In this document: positions 32,463-40,837 of the stretch, in pieces
Position numbering within the stretch: the stretch's first letter is position 1
Layout: every line of letters starts with the position of its first letter
Assembly: GCA_031397815.1 (NCBI GenBank)
Contig: JANNMJ010000168.1
Location: 1-64,000 of the forward strand
Direction of reading: 5' to 3'
Source: JANNMJ01 sp031397815
GTDB lineage: Bacteria > Bacteroidota > Bacteroidia > Cytophagales > Hymenobacteraceae
Length of the DNA: 64,000 nt
Program-made: the position numbers and the translations under genes
The notes under the pieces: model-generated
What the model was told of the DNA's origin: nothing
Databases searched by the model: none
Seen by the model: the letters and a program-made list of their open reading frames with translations, nothing else

Positions 32463-32750
32463 TTAATCCTTGAGGTAAGCGATGCAACGCTCGATCTCGC
32501 GGAGATAGTCGTTGATTCTGAGTTTCAATTCCGTCGCGGCGGCAGGGTCCGCTGCGATACTGCCAGCAATTTTAGTGATATTCTCCTGATTCTGAAAATT
32601 ATCCAATCGATCTTCCCGTTCAGCCAATCGGTCTTCGAGCTCGCGCACCCGCGTCTGCGCCACTCCGAGCTGGGCGCGCAGAGCGGCATGTTCCGCCAAC
32701 AGCACGCTTACGCGCTGAGTAATGACATCGAGCAACGGACCGGTTTCCAC
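32463..32750 (-). CDS. Small coiled-coil protein upstream of zapA
   Basis: About 95 residues with a GTG start at 32750 after an AT-rich leader; a TTG at 32783 would add 11 residues. Almost entirely helical (LLAEHAALRAQLGVAQTRVR, ELEDRLAEREDRLDNFQ), ending in INDYLREIERCIAYLKD. I recall a small conserved protein with this ending between pheT and zapA in many Bacteroidota. It may be a ZapB-like partner of ZapA. This is inference from position and shape. Confidence 0.78.
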   Translation of the reverse strand: METGPLLDVITQRVSVLLAEHAALRAQLGVAQTRVRELEDRLAEREDRLDNFQNQENITKIAGSIAADPAAATELKLRINDYLREIERCIAYLKD

Positions 32751-32877
32751 TGAAAACGAACGGAATAAGTCGCAAAAGGACAACTTTCAGCCTACGAGCT
32801 TCTCGCTGGGTTGCTGAACTGGTGCGAATTTCGGGAAAAATACCCGTAATACGGTTAACTCGTCTCAAGATAGCGCC

Positions 32878-33675
32878 ATGGACCCCATAACCTCCGCTCA
32901 AAATCCGCGTGTCAAGCGGCTGCTGCGCCTCCAACAGAAGGCCGCCGACCGCCGTGAGGAGAACCTGACGCTCGTGGAAGGGCTGCGCGAGCTGACCATT
33001 GCCGCGCAGGCGGGCATCGAGATTGTCGAGCTTTACCACTGTCCGGCGCTCCCGAACGCGGCCTCCGCCACCGAGCTGGCCGCCCTCCGCGTGCCGCCCT
33101 CGCGGACGTGGGAGCTGGCCGCCATTGCCTTCGAGCGCATCGCGTACCGCGACGGCTCCGACGGCGTCATCGCGCTCGTCCGTCCGCCCACCCGCACCCT
33201 TGCTGACCTGCGGCTGCCCGCTAACCCGCTCCTCCTCATCGCCGAGGCCGTGGAAAAGCCCGGCAACCTCGGCGCGCTCCTCCGCACGGCCGATGCCGCC
33301 GCCGTCGATGCCGTGGTAGTGCTGGACCCGCGCGCTGACGTCTGGAGCCCGAACGTGATTCGGGCGTCCATCGGGTGCGCTTTCACGCGGCCGTTGGTGG
33401 CGTGCGGCCGCAATGAAGGCTTCGAGTGGCTGAAAACCCACGGCATCCGCACGTTCGCCGCCGCGCTCACCCCCCAAGCCCGCCCTTACACCGCCGCCGA
33501 TTTCCGTGGCCCCACCGCGCTCCTGCTCGGCACCGAAGCCGATGGCCTGACGCCGCAAACTCTCGCCCGCGCCGACGAAACCATCATCATTCCAATGCGC
33601 GGCCTCATCGATTCGCTCAACGTGAGCGTCGCGGCGGCTGTGCTCACGTTTGAGGCGGTGCGGCAGCGGGGCTGA
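32878..33675 (+). CDS. SpoU/TrmH family RNA 2'-O-methyltransferase
   Basis: A 265-residue protein: an N-terminal substrate-binding region (SAQNPRVKRLLRLQQKAADR, LTLVEGLRELTIA), then a SPOUT knot domain (LLIAEAVEKPGNLGALLRTADAA, ALLLGTEADGLT, IIIPMRGLIDSLNVSVAAAV). The enzyme methylates ribose in rRNA or tRNA using S-adenosylmethionine. The target cannot be fixed from sequence; rRNA is usual for this subgroup. The 3' end overlaps the convergent endonuclease gene by 32 bases. Confidence 0.93.
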   Translation: MDPITSAQNPRVKRLLRLQQKAADRREENLTLVEGLRELTIAAQAGIEIVELYHCPALPNAASATELAALRVPPSRTWELAAIAFERIAYRDGSDGVIALVRPPTRTLADLRLPANPLLLIAEAVEKPGNLGALLRTADAAAVDAVVVLDPRADVWSPNVIRASIGCAFTRPLVACGRNEGFEWLKTHGIRTFAAALTPQARPYTAADFRGPTALLLGTEADGLTPQTLARADETIIIPMRGLIDSLNVSVAAAVLTFEAVRQRG

Positions 33676-34435
33676 CTCGTGCTAGCCCAGTCTGGCACGA
33701 CGCCAGCACCGGGCACCGCCCACACGCCGGATGCTGGAAAAAGCAGCATTTCTGCCCGTGAAACATCAGCGCTTCGTGGTGGTCGTACACGGCTTGCGCG
33801 TCCCAGTCGGGCGGCAGCAGCGCGGCCAGCTCCGCGTGCGCTTTCCCTTCGCCCACTTTCGGTCCAATCAGCCCCACGCGCTGCGCCACCCGATGATGGT
33901 GACTATCGACGGGCATCGCGGCGATGCGTAAGTCGCTGAACAGCAACGTAGCGGCGCTCGTCTTCGGCCCCACGCCGGGGATCGTCTCCAGCCACGCGCG
34001 GGCTTCGGGAATCGGTATATCGGCCAGAAAATCGAGGGCGCACGGCGGGCGGTTTTCGTCGCCGCACCGGCGGCTGATTTCGTGCAGCACCGCCTGAATG
34101 CGCGGCGCTTTCTGCTCCGGCCACGTGCAGGGGCTGATGAGCGCTTCCACGGTGCCCACGGGCGCATCGCGCACGTCGGCCCAAGTCGGCAGGGCCGCCC
34201 GAAGCTGCTGGTACGCCCGGTGCGATTCCGCATTGCGCGTTCGGTGGCTCAGCAGCGCGCTAATCAGCTCAGAGAGTGGGTCTTTCGTGCTGAAAAACCG
34301 GAAGGGCGCGCCGTATTCCGCCCCCAAGCGGGCGTGTAGCCAAAGGGCCATCGCGCGTTTCTCGGCGGTGGTGGCGGTGGGGGAGAGGGGCGCCGGAGCA
34401 GGCAGCAGCGCAAGCGCAGGTTGAGCATCGGGCAT
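33644..34435 (-). CDS. Endonuclease III-like DNA glycosylase (HhH-GPD, 4Fe-4S)
   Basis: 263 residues from the ATG at 34435. HhH-GPD core: IPGVGPKTSAATLL with catalytic Lys158 and PVDSHHHRVAQR with Asp177. A C-terminal C-x6-C-x2-C-x5-C cluster (CFFQHPACGRCPVLASC) binds 4Fe-4S. The family removes oxidised pyrimidines and nicks abasic sites. The sequence departs from textbook Nth in the DSHHHR stretch and in an inserted loop around residue 130, so substrate range may differ. Confidence 0.88.
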   Translation of the reverse strand: MPDAQPALALLPAPAPLSPTATTAEKRAMALWLHARLGAEYGAPFRFFSTKDPLSELISALLSHRTRNAESHRAYQQLRAALPTWADVRDAPVGTVEALISPCTWPEQKAPRIQAVLHEISRRCGDENRPPCALDFLADIPIPEARAWLETIPGVGPKTSAATLLFSDLRIAAMPVDSHHHRVAQRVGLIGPKVGEGKAHAELAALLPPDWDAQAVYDHHEALMFHGQKCCFFQHPACGRCPVLASCQTGLARVSPAAAPPQT

Positions 34436-34560
34436 TTCCCCAAAACGCCGAACGAGCGCCCGGGTTTTCCCGTCGGGGCACAACCTGCGGCCCTAGTTGG
34501 CCGTTTGGGCGCATTCGTCTTTGAGTACCTGCAAACCCCTTTCTTTCACTTCCTGATCTT

Positions 34561-35412
34561 ATGCCCCAGCCATTCCCAATCCTCGCCAGCATGTTAGGTA
34601 CCGCCTTGTTGCTGAATCTGTTACCGGCGTTGCCTACCCGCGCGCAAGCGTCAGACACGCCGCCCTCGCCGTACCACACGTCATGGAAAGTGGATGCGCC
34701 GGTGACCGTCGCCGGAACGGCCTTGTCGTATTGGGGCCTCACCATTCTCAACAATAAAAAAGGCCTCACCGAAGCGCAGGCGCTGGCGCTCCAGAAGTCA
34801 GATGTGCCGAGTTTCGACCGTTTCGCCGCCGGTAACTACAATCAATCGGCGAATCAGACGTCCAACTACCCGTTTTACCTATCGTTCGGGCTAGCGCCCG
34901 TTCTGATTGCGATTGACCCCGCGATGCGCGGGCATCGCGGGCAAGCGGCGTTGCTGTATTTCGAGACGATGTCGGTCGTGGGCGCGGCGTTCACCCAAAC
35001 CGCCGGACGCACCTTCCGCAACCGCCCGCTCACGTACGGCGCCGACGTGCCCATCCGCGAAAAGACGCGTCGCAACACCGAGAACTCGTTTTTCGCGGGC
35101 CACACGGCTTCCGCTTCGGCCGCAGCGTTCTGCTTCGCGAAGCTTTACAATGACTACCATCCCGATTCCCGCGCCCGGCCGTGGGTGTGGGCCGGAGCGG
35201 CCGCGATCCCCGCCGCCGTGGGCTATTACCGCCTGGAAGCGGGCAAGCACTTCCTCAGCGATAACCTGATTGGTTACGCCGTCGGGGCCATCATCGGCGT
35301 TGGGGTGCCGCAGCTTCACAAGGTGGCCGCGCAGCACAACATCGGGCTGCATCCGGCGGCTTTCCCCAACGGGGCGGCGGGCGTGGCGCTCACGTGGAAA
35401 CCGCGCTCGTAG
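34561..35412 (+). CDS. PAP2 family phosphatase, exported
   Basis: 283 residues with signal peptide ending ALPTRAQA. The three PAP2 motifs appear in modified form: GRTFRNRPLTYG (first), NSFFAGHTASASA (second, FAGH in place of PSGH) and YYRLEAGKHFLSDNLIGYAVG (third, with catalytic His and Asp). Several hydrophobic helices are present. Such enzymes act on lipid phosphates such as undecaprenyl or phosphatidyl compounds at the outer face of a membrane. It runs convergent with the CpeT-like gene with a 19-base gap. Confidence 0.87.
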   Translation: MPQPFPILASMLGTALLLNLLPALPTRAQASDTPPSPYHTSWKVDAPVTVAGTALSYWGLTILNNKKGLTEAQALALQKSDVPSFDRFAAGNYNQSANQTSNYPFYLSFGLAPVLIAIDPAMRGHRGQAALLYFETMSVVGAAFTQTAGRTFRNRPLTYGADVPIREKTRRNTENSFFAGHTASASAAAFCFAKLYNDYHPDSRARPWVWAGAAAIPAAVGYYRLEAGKHFLSDNLIGYAVGAIIGVGVPQLHKVAAQHNIGLHPAAFPNGAAGVALTWKPRS

Positions 35413-35431
35413 CGCCGCCGCACGGGCCGGT

Positions 35432-36130
35432 TTACTGCGCTACGGCCGGCGCCGGATTGCTCGGGGTTTCTTTCTTGAAGATGTAGCCGCCGAACTTAGC
35501 GCCCCACACCTGCACGCCCTTCTCATCGAACCCACGATCCCAGGAGATGAGCTGTTTTGGGGTGATGGTGACGTCGGTTTGGGCGTATTTGGCGCCGCGC
35601 AGGCTGCTCAGGCAGTCTTGCCCGACGGTGGCGCCCCGGAACTCCTTCTTGCCGCTCTTGCGCATCACCACGCTGCACCCTTGCCGCGCAAGCAGCGAGT
35701 CGGGGGTCAGCCCAGCCAGTGGCTTTTCCTGTTTCCATTGGCCCGTGAAGCGCAGCGGGGTGGCCAGCTCGTACACCACGCTCTCGATCTTGCCGTCTTC
35801 CTTGCGCGCCCGCAGGTGGTACACGCGCTGCCGGTAGGGCCGCTGCTGCGCCGTGGCGGTGGCCTGCTCGACGTACAGATAGATGCCCTCGCTCTCGGGG
35901 CGCTCTTTCCAGATCCGGACGATGTGGAGCCGGATGTCGAAGTACTCTTTGTCGTTGGCGGCCTGCTCGGCCGAGTGGTAATTGCCTTCCATCATCTTGG
36001 CCAGCTGCCGGATGAGGCGCTCTTTCCCGAACGAGGTATTGACTGCGGAAGCCGATTGAGCTTCTGCCGTCAGGGGGCGCAGCGCGAGCAAAGTCAACGC
36101 GCAGAAGGGTAGGAGTAAGCGATTCAGCAT
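35432..36130 (-). CDS. CpcT/CpeT family protein (exported)
   Basis: 232 residues from the ATG at 36130, with signal peptide ending RPLTAEA. CpeT-type signature elements are MMEGNYHSAEQAANDKEYF, RIWKERPESEGIYLYVEQA, PYRQRVYHLR, GCSVVMRK, FRGATVGQDC and WDRGFDEKGVQVWG. In cyanobacteria the family attaches bilins to phycobiliproteins. This organism shows no phycobilisome, and the protein is exported, so it more likely binds or carries some other hydrophobic ligand. That role is inference. Confidence 0.85.
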   Translation of the reverse strand: MLNRLLLPFCALTLLALRPLTAEAQSASAVNTSFGKERLIRQLAKMMEGNYHSAEQAANDKEYFDIRLHIVRIWKERPESEGIYLYVEQATATAQQRPYRQRVYHLRARKEDGKIESVVYELATPLRFTGQWKQEKPLAGLTPDSLLARQGCSVVMRKSGKKEFRGATVGQDCLSSLRGAKYAQTDVTITPKQLISWDRGFDEKGVQVWGAKFGGYIFKKETPSNPAPAVAQ

Positions 36131-36207
36131 AGAGTTTTGAAGGAAGTGAAGAGAAAATGAGCGATTACGGTGCGCTAAATGTAACCGCCGCCGGGGTTGA
36201 GTAACGC

Positions 36208-36253
36208 AAAAATGCCGTTCAAATGCCGAAAAGCGGCAAATGAACGGCATTCT
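36208..36253 (-). terminator. Terminator of typA
   Basis: AATGCCGTTCA and TGAACGGCATT form the outer stem around a second small hairpin (TGCCGAAAAGCGGCA); the minus strand continues TTTTTGCG. Confidence 0.88.
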
Positions 36254-36290
36254 TCTATGGTAGTCAGCTCGGCGTCAGGCGCCGGGAAGC

Positions 36291-38108
36291 CTATTCCTCG
36301 CGACCGCCCAAGCGCTTGCGCTCGTTCTCGTCGAGGTAAATCTTACGCATCCGCACGGCTTTCGGGGTCACTTCCAGATATTCGTCCTTCTGGATGTACT
36401 CCATCGCTTCTTCGAGCGAAAACTGGCGTTTCGGCGCAATTTTCACGTTCTCGTCGTTGCCCGAAGCACGCATGTTCGTGAGCTTCTTGCCTTTCTGGAT
36501 GTTGATGGTCAGGTCGGAAGGGCGGGTGTGCTCGCCGATTACCTGCCCGCCGTACACTTCCTCGCCCGGATCGACGAAGAACGTGCCGCGATCCTGCATC
36601 TTGTCGATGGTGTAAGCCGTGCCGGGGCCAGCTTCCATCGAAATCAGCGAACCGGAAATCCGGCCCGGAATCACGCCTTTGTACTCCTCGTAGCGCACGA
36701 ACCGGTGGTTCATGATGGCCTCACCGGCCGTCGAGGTCAGCACGTTGTTACGCAGACCAATCAGCCCGCGCGAAGGGATGTTGAATTCGAGATGTTGCAG
36801 GTCGCCTTTCGGCTCCATAATCGTCATCTCGCCTTTCCGCATCGAAACCAGCTCGATGACTTTACCCGCCGACTCTTCCGGCACATCGACCACCAAATGC
36901 TCGATAGGCTCCATCCGTTGGCCGTTCTCATCTTCCTGGAAGATGACCTGCGGCTGACCGACTTGCAGCTCGTAGCCCTCGCGGCGCATCGTCTCGATCA
37001 GTACCGACAAGTGCAGGATGCCCCGGCCAAATACCACGAACTGGTCCTCACGACCGGTTTCCTCGACGCGCAACGCCAAGTTCTTCTCGGTTTCCTTGAA
37101 GAGACGGTCGCGCAGGTGGCGGCTGGTGACGAATTTACCCTCTTTCCCGAAGAACGGCGAGTTATTGATCGTGAACAGCATGTTCATCGTCGGCTCGTCA
37201 ATCGAGATGCGCGGTAGCGGCTCCGGATTCTCGAAATCGGCGAGCGTATCGCCAATCTCGAAGCCTTCGATGCCCGTAACGGCGCAGATATCACCCGCGC
37301 TGACGCTCTCTACTCTCACGCGGCCCAAGCCTTCGAAGACTTGCAGCTCCTTGATTTTCACCTTCTTGATGGTGCCGTCGCGCTTGCAAAGGCTCATATT
37401 GGCGCCTTCACGGATGACGCCGCGCGCCACCCGACCAATAGCAATCCGACCGACGAACGACGAGTAGTCGAGCGACGTCACCTGCAATTGCGGCGTGCCT
37501 TCGACGAACGGCGACGGCGGAATAACATCCACCACGGCCTCGAACAGGGCGATGATGTTATCGGTCTTCTGCTGCCAATCGCGCGACATCCAGCCCTGCT
37601 TCGACGACCCGTAAAGGGTCACGAAATCGAGCTGATCTTCAGTCGCGTCAAGGTTGAACATCAAATCGAACACCTGCTCGTGGACTTCGTCCGGCCGGCA
37701 GTTCTCTTTATCGACTTTGTTCACCACCACAATCGGCTTCAAGCCGAGCTGGATGGCTTTGCTGAGCACGAAGCGCGTCTGCGGCATCGGGCCTTCAAAG
37801 GCGTCGACGAGCAGAAGCACGCCGTCGGCCATTTTCAGCACCCGCTCCACCTCACCACCGAAGTCGGCGTGACCAGGAGTGTCGATGATGTTGATTTTTA
37901 CGTCTTTGTAACGAACCGAAACGTTCTTCGAGACGATAGTGATACCGCGCTCACGCTCCAAGTCGTTGTTGTCGAGGATCAGATCGTCGAAGTGCTGGTG
38001 CGCATCGAAAATCTTCGACGCGTGGATGATTTTATCGACCAGCGTGGTTTTGCCGTGGTCGACGTGGGCGATAATGGCGATGTTGCGAATGCTGCCGGGG
38101 CGCTGCAT
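36291..38108 (-). CDS. typA: Ribosome-associated GTPase TypA/BipA
   Basis: 605 residues from the ATG at 38108. The GTPase domain carries IAHVDHGKTTLVDKI, RERGITI, DTPGHADFGGEVERVL and NKVDKENCRPDEV. Further motifs fix it as TypA: SLDYSSFVGRIAIGRV, RGILHLSVLIETMRREGYELQV, GRISGSLISMEAGP and IQKDEYLEVTPKAVRMRK. TypA is an EF-G-like GTPase acting on the 50S subunit in ribosome assembly and stress growth. It is divergent from msrB. Confidence 0.97.
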   Translation of the reverse strand: MQRPGSIRNIAIIAHVDHGKTTLVDKIIHASKIFDAHQHFDDLILDNNDLERERGITIVSKNVSVRYKDVKINIIDTPGHADFGGEVERVLKMADGVLLLVDAFEGPMPQTRFVLSKAIQLGLKPIVVVNKVDKENCRPDEVHEQVFDLMFNLDATEDQLDFVTLYGSSKQGWMSRDWQQKTDNIIALFEAVVDVIPPSPFVEGTPQLQVTSLDYSSFVGRIAIGRVARGVIREGANMSLCKRDGTIKKVKIKELQVFEGLGRVRVESVSAGDICAVTGIEGFEIGDTLADFENPEPLPRISIDEPTMNMLFTINNSPFFGKEGKFVTSRHLRDRLFKETEKNLALRVEETGREDQFVVFGRGILHLSVLIETMRREGYELQVGQPQVIFQEDENGQRMEPIEHLVVDVPEESAGKVIELVSMRKGEMTIMEPKGDLQHLEFNIPSRGLIGLRNNVLTSTAGEAIMNHRFVRYEEYKGVIPGRISGSLISMEAGPGTAYTIDKMQDRGTFFVDPGEEVYGGQVIGEHTRPSDLTINIQKGKKLTNMRASGNDENVKIAPKRQFSLEEAMEYIQKDEYLEVTPKAVRMRKIYLDENERKRLGGREE

Positions 38109-38150
38109 CAGAGGGGAGCTAAAACTGAGTACGTTCTGATTTTCAGGCCG

Positions 38151-38158
38151 CAAAGGTA
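38151..38158 (-). promoter_or_regulatory. Promoter -7 box of typA
   Basis: TACCTTTG on the minus strand, 42 bases upstream of the typA ATG. No TTG is seen 19-21 bases further up, so only the -7 half is convincing. Confidence 0.55.
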
Positions 38159-38271
38159 CGGTTTTCGTGCCGGGCAGCCTAACTCGGCGGCAACACTGCT
38201 GTAAGGAATCGCGTTCGGCAACGTCTGATACTGTGCGGAAAGCCTCCGTTTACCATCCGTTTCTCCTACCC

Positions 38272-38799
38272 ATGAACTCCTTGAAGTCGCTCATTCTCAC
38301 CCCCCTGCTGAGCACCCTTTTGTTGCTCTCACTGGCCGCCTGCGGCCAAACCGACCACCCAACCGCCCGTCAGCCGACCCTCGTAAAGACCGACGCCGAG
38401 TGGAAAAAACAGCTTACGCCGGAACAGTACAACGTGCTGCGCGAAAAAGGTACCGAGCGCGCGTTTTCCGGCGACCTCTGGGACAATCACCGCGCCGGTA
38501 CCTACTACTGTGCCGCCTGTCGGCAGAAGCTTTTCGCCTCTGACACCAAGTTTGAGTCCGGCACCGGCTGGCCCTCGTTCTGGGCGCCAGTGGATAAAAA
38601 AGCCGTCGCCGAAAACACCGATAACGCCTACGGAATGAAGCGCACCGAGGTAGTTTGCGGGCGGTGCGGCGGTCACTTGGGCCACGTTTTCGAAGACGGT
38701 CCGAAGCCGACCGGCCTGCGCTATTGCATGAATTCCGCCGCCCTGTCGTTCGAGCCAAGCGCCAAAGCCGCCAAAGCCGCTGCGCCGACCAGCAAGTAA
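38272..38799 (+). CDS. msrB: Peptide methionine-R-sulfoxide reductase MsrB, lipoprotein form
   Basis: 175 residues from the ATG at 38272. The lipoprotein signal is LILTPLLSTLLLLSLAAC. The SelR domain has two CxxC zinc sites (YYCAACRQKLF and VCGRCGGHLGHVFEDG), the substrate Trp region GTGWPSFWAP and catalytic Cys152 in LRYCMNSAAL. It repairs oxidised methionine in exported proteins, with the lipid anchor placing it in the envelope. The Lys/Ala-rich tail is unremarkable. A terminator follows. Confidence 0.95.
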   Translation: MNSLKSLILTPLLSTLLLLSLAACGQTDHPTARQPTLVKTDAEWKKQLTPEQYNVLREKGTERAFSGDLWDNHRAGTYYCAACRQKLFASDTKFESGTGWPSFWAPVDKKAVAENTDNAYGMKRTEVVCGRCGGHLGHVFEDGPKPTGLRYCMNSAALSFEPSAKAAKAAAPTSK

Positions 38800-38833
38800 A
38801 AACCAGCCTTTTTGCTGCGCTTCACGTACATCC

Positions 38834-38873
38834 GACCGGCTCGGGCGCCCAACAGCGCCGGGGCCGGTTTTTC
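38834..38873 (+). terminator. Terminator of msrB
   Basis: GACCGGCTCGGGCGCC pairs imperfectly with GCGCCGGGGCCGGTT around CAACA, followed by TTTTTCG. Confidence 0.88.
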
Positions 38874-38927
38874 GTTTTCAACGAGCCGCCGATTTTCTGT
38901 TTCTCTCGCCTTATCAGTTCAACTCCG

Positions 38928-39278
38928 ATGAAACGTCCCGCGCTTCTTTCCCTAATAATCGTCGGGCTGCTGAGCGGCTCGGTCGGCTGCTCGAATATGC
39001 AAGTCGCTACCGGTGAGCGAATTGTGCCGATGGGCGCCCCCGGCTCGCAAACCGCCCCCATTAATTCCGACGCCGACCGTCAAGCGATTTATAATCAGTC
39101 CGGGCAGGGCGTTATCGTCCCCGATGCCACGCCGCGCTCGGTGCCGTTAAATGAGCAGGTGAGCGAGATAAATAACCGCAAGCTGCCCGACGTCCCCGCC
39201 AATCAGTCGACGAACATCACCCCCGAAACGCGTTCGCAGCAACAAACGCCGCAGCCGCAGCTGCTTCCCCGGCCTTAA
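38928..39278 (+). CDS. Small lipoprotein of unknown function
   Basis: 116 residues from the ATG at 38928. The signal MKRPALLSLIIVGLLSGSVG is followed by CSNMQVATGE. The mature chain is polar, rich in Pro, Gln and Asn and probably disordered (NQSTNITPETRSQQQTPQPQ). No domain was recognised. Confidence 0.75.
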   Translation: MKRPALLSLIIVGLLSGSVGCSNMQVATGERIVPMGAPGSQTAPINSDADRQAIYNQSGQGVIVPDATPRSVPLNEQVSEINNRKLPDVPANQSTNITPETRSQQQTPQPQLLPRP

Positions 39279-39390
39279 TCTTCGCCCTTCGGGTGAGCGA
39301 TTTATTGTCTTTACAGACAATTAGTTACGTTTCGCGTTAGCTAATTCGTGCCGACTAAAGCGCCGGACTTTCCGCACCGATTCCCTAAAA

Positions 39391-39436
39391 CCACCACGCC
39401 CCCTTCCGGCTAGCTGCCAGAAGGGGGCGTGGTGTT
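39391..39436. terminator. Bidirectional terminator between the lipoprotein and AT-hook genes
   Basis: CCACCACGCCCCCTTC pairs with GAAGGGGGCGTGGTG around a 13-base loop. It sits between convergent genes. Confidence 0.85.
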
Positions 39437-39483
39437 ATTCAGGAAAGTCGAAGCTTTTGACTCTGACTGACTCGTGGGAACGC

Positions 39484-40404
39484 TTATGCGTTGTCGCCAC
39501 CAGCTTCCGGAACGCTCGTAGCGTCGGGAGCAGGCTGCACGCGTGGGCGACCTGGGCCACGCTTCGGCGCATCGCCGCTCGTAGCGGCTCCGGCCAGTGT
39601 CTTCTTGTTGAGGGCGCCCGGCGGACGGCCACGGCCACGCGTTGGCGCACCAGCGGCGGCCGCGACGGGTTTCTTTTTATTCGGCGCTCCCGGCGGACGG
39701 CCGGGGCGACGCACAGGCGCTTCGCCATCACCGGCAGCGACCGGAGCGGCTACCTTTTTATTGAGCGCACCCGGCGGACGGCCACGGCCGCGCTTCGGAG
39801 CTTCGCCATCGGTTACGGGAGCCGGAGCAGCTGCTTTCGGCTTCGCAGCCTTCGGAGCGGCTGTTTTCTTGTTCTTGTTCGGCACGCCCGCTGGACGGCC
39901 ACGGCGCTTCGGTGCTTCGCCATCGGCTGCAGGAGCCGGAGCGGCAGCTTTCGGCTTCGCAGCGGCTGTGTTCTTATTCTTGTTCGGCACTCCGGCCGGA
40001 CGGCCCCGGCGCTTCGGCGCTTCGGCTGGCGATTCCGCCGTTGCTTCGGTACCGTTGGTATCGGCAGCTTCAGCGTTTTCTGAAGCAGCATCAGCGGCCT
40101 TGCGGTCTTTCTTGCTGATTTTTACTTCCGGCTGCTGATAATACTCGATGATCGAGTGCAGCGCGTCGTTCACCATCCGCTCAGTGTCTTCTTCGAGCTG
40201 GCGGCTGGCGGCTTTCACGACGCCCTTCAATTTCTTTTCAGTTTCTTTCCGGATTTGCTTAACCGCATCGCTGATGCGACGGTCGAAATCCTTTTGCAAG
40301 CGCTTAGCCGCTTTTTTCAGCGACTGTTGCTTCTCCTGGGCGGCGGTGGCAGGTGTACCGGCTTCTACTTGAGCGGCATCACCGGTAGCCTTATTCTTGG
40401 CCAT
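39484..40404 (-). CDS. AT-hook DNA-binding protein with six hooks
   Basis: 306 residues from the ATG at 40404. Residues about 25-90 form a charged helical coiled coil (SLKKAAKRLQKDFDRRISDA, VKQIRKETEKKLKGVV). From residue 131 there are six AT-hook motifs: KRRGRPAGVPNKNK twice, GRGRPPGALNKK twice, RRPGRPPGAPNKKK and RGPGRPRV, spaced 24-38 residues in Ala/Pro/Lys linkers. AT-hooks grip the minor groove of AT-rich DNA, so this is likely a nucleoid-structuring or silencing protein in a GC-rich genome. The AT-rich promoter region upstream could be its own target. Confidence 0.85.
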   Translation of the reverse strand: MAKNKATGDAAQVEAGTPATAAQEKQQSLKKAAKRLQKDFDRRISDAVKQIRKETEKKLKGVVKAASRQLEEDTERMVNDALHSIIEYYQQPEVKISKKDRKAADAASENAEAADTNGTEATAESPAEAPKRRGRPAGVPNKNKNTAAAKPKAAAPAPAADGEAPKRRGRPAGVPNKNKKTAAPKAAKPKAAAPAPVTDGEAPKRGRGRPPGALNKKVAAPVAAGDGEAPVRRPGRPPGAPNKKKPVAAAAGAPTRGRGRPPGALNKKTLAGAATSGDAPKRGPGRPRVQPAPDATSVPEAGGDNA

Positions 40405-40837
40405 TTGGTGGGTAGGGTTGATGAAAAGTGACTGTGAAGTGGACAAGATATCAACTCAGAAAATCTCTCTGATGCTGATTTCGGAGCGAATGTATAACGA
40501 AATGTTAGTAAAATCACTCGCACCACTTTCAATTCAACTGATTTTGTCGACAAACGGCTGTTTTTTGCTGATGAATTTCTTGTTAGGCCTCAAAAAAATA
40601 CGTATCCTGCCCATCCATCATCCGCCAATCTATACGGCTGATCAGCTGCTGAGCCTTGGCTGTTGCGGCGCCGATGCCGGAAGAGTCTGACCGTGCGATT
40701 TCGTCCCGGATGCCGCAAGCAGCGCAGCGCCGAGGCGGTCGTTTTGGGCTTCAACCGGCGCGGGCGGGGTGGGTATCTTTGCCGCCCGGTCCGGCCGTAC
40801 CTATCTCAGGCACGGCGTGGCCGCTCTCTCAACGCCC
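40405..40837. other. Divergent AT-rich intergenic region between the AT-hook gene and metG
   Basis: 433 bases without a gene. The stretch 40440-40620 is strongly AT-rich for this genome (AATGTATAACGAAATGTTAG, TTTTGTCGACAAA). A -7-like TATCTTTG at 40774-40781 probably belongs to metG. A minus-strand TACATTCG near 40488-40495 could serve the AT-hook gene. Confidence 0.5.
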
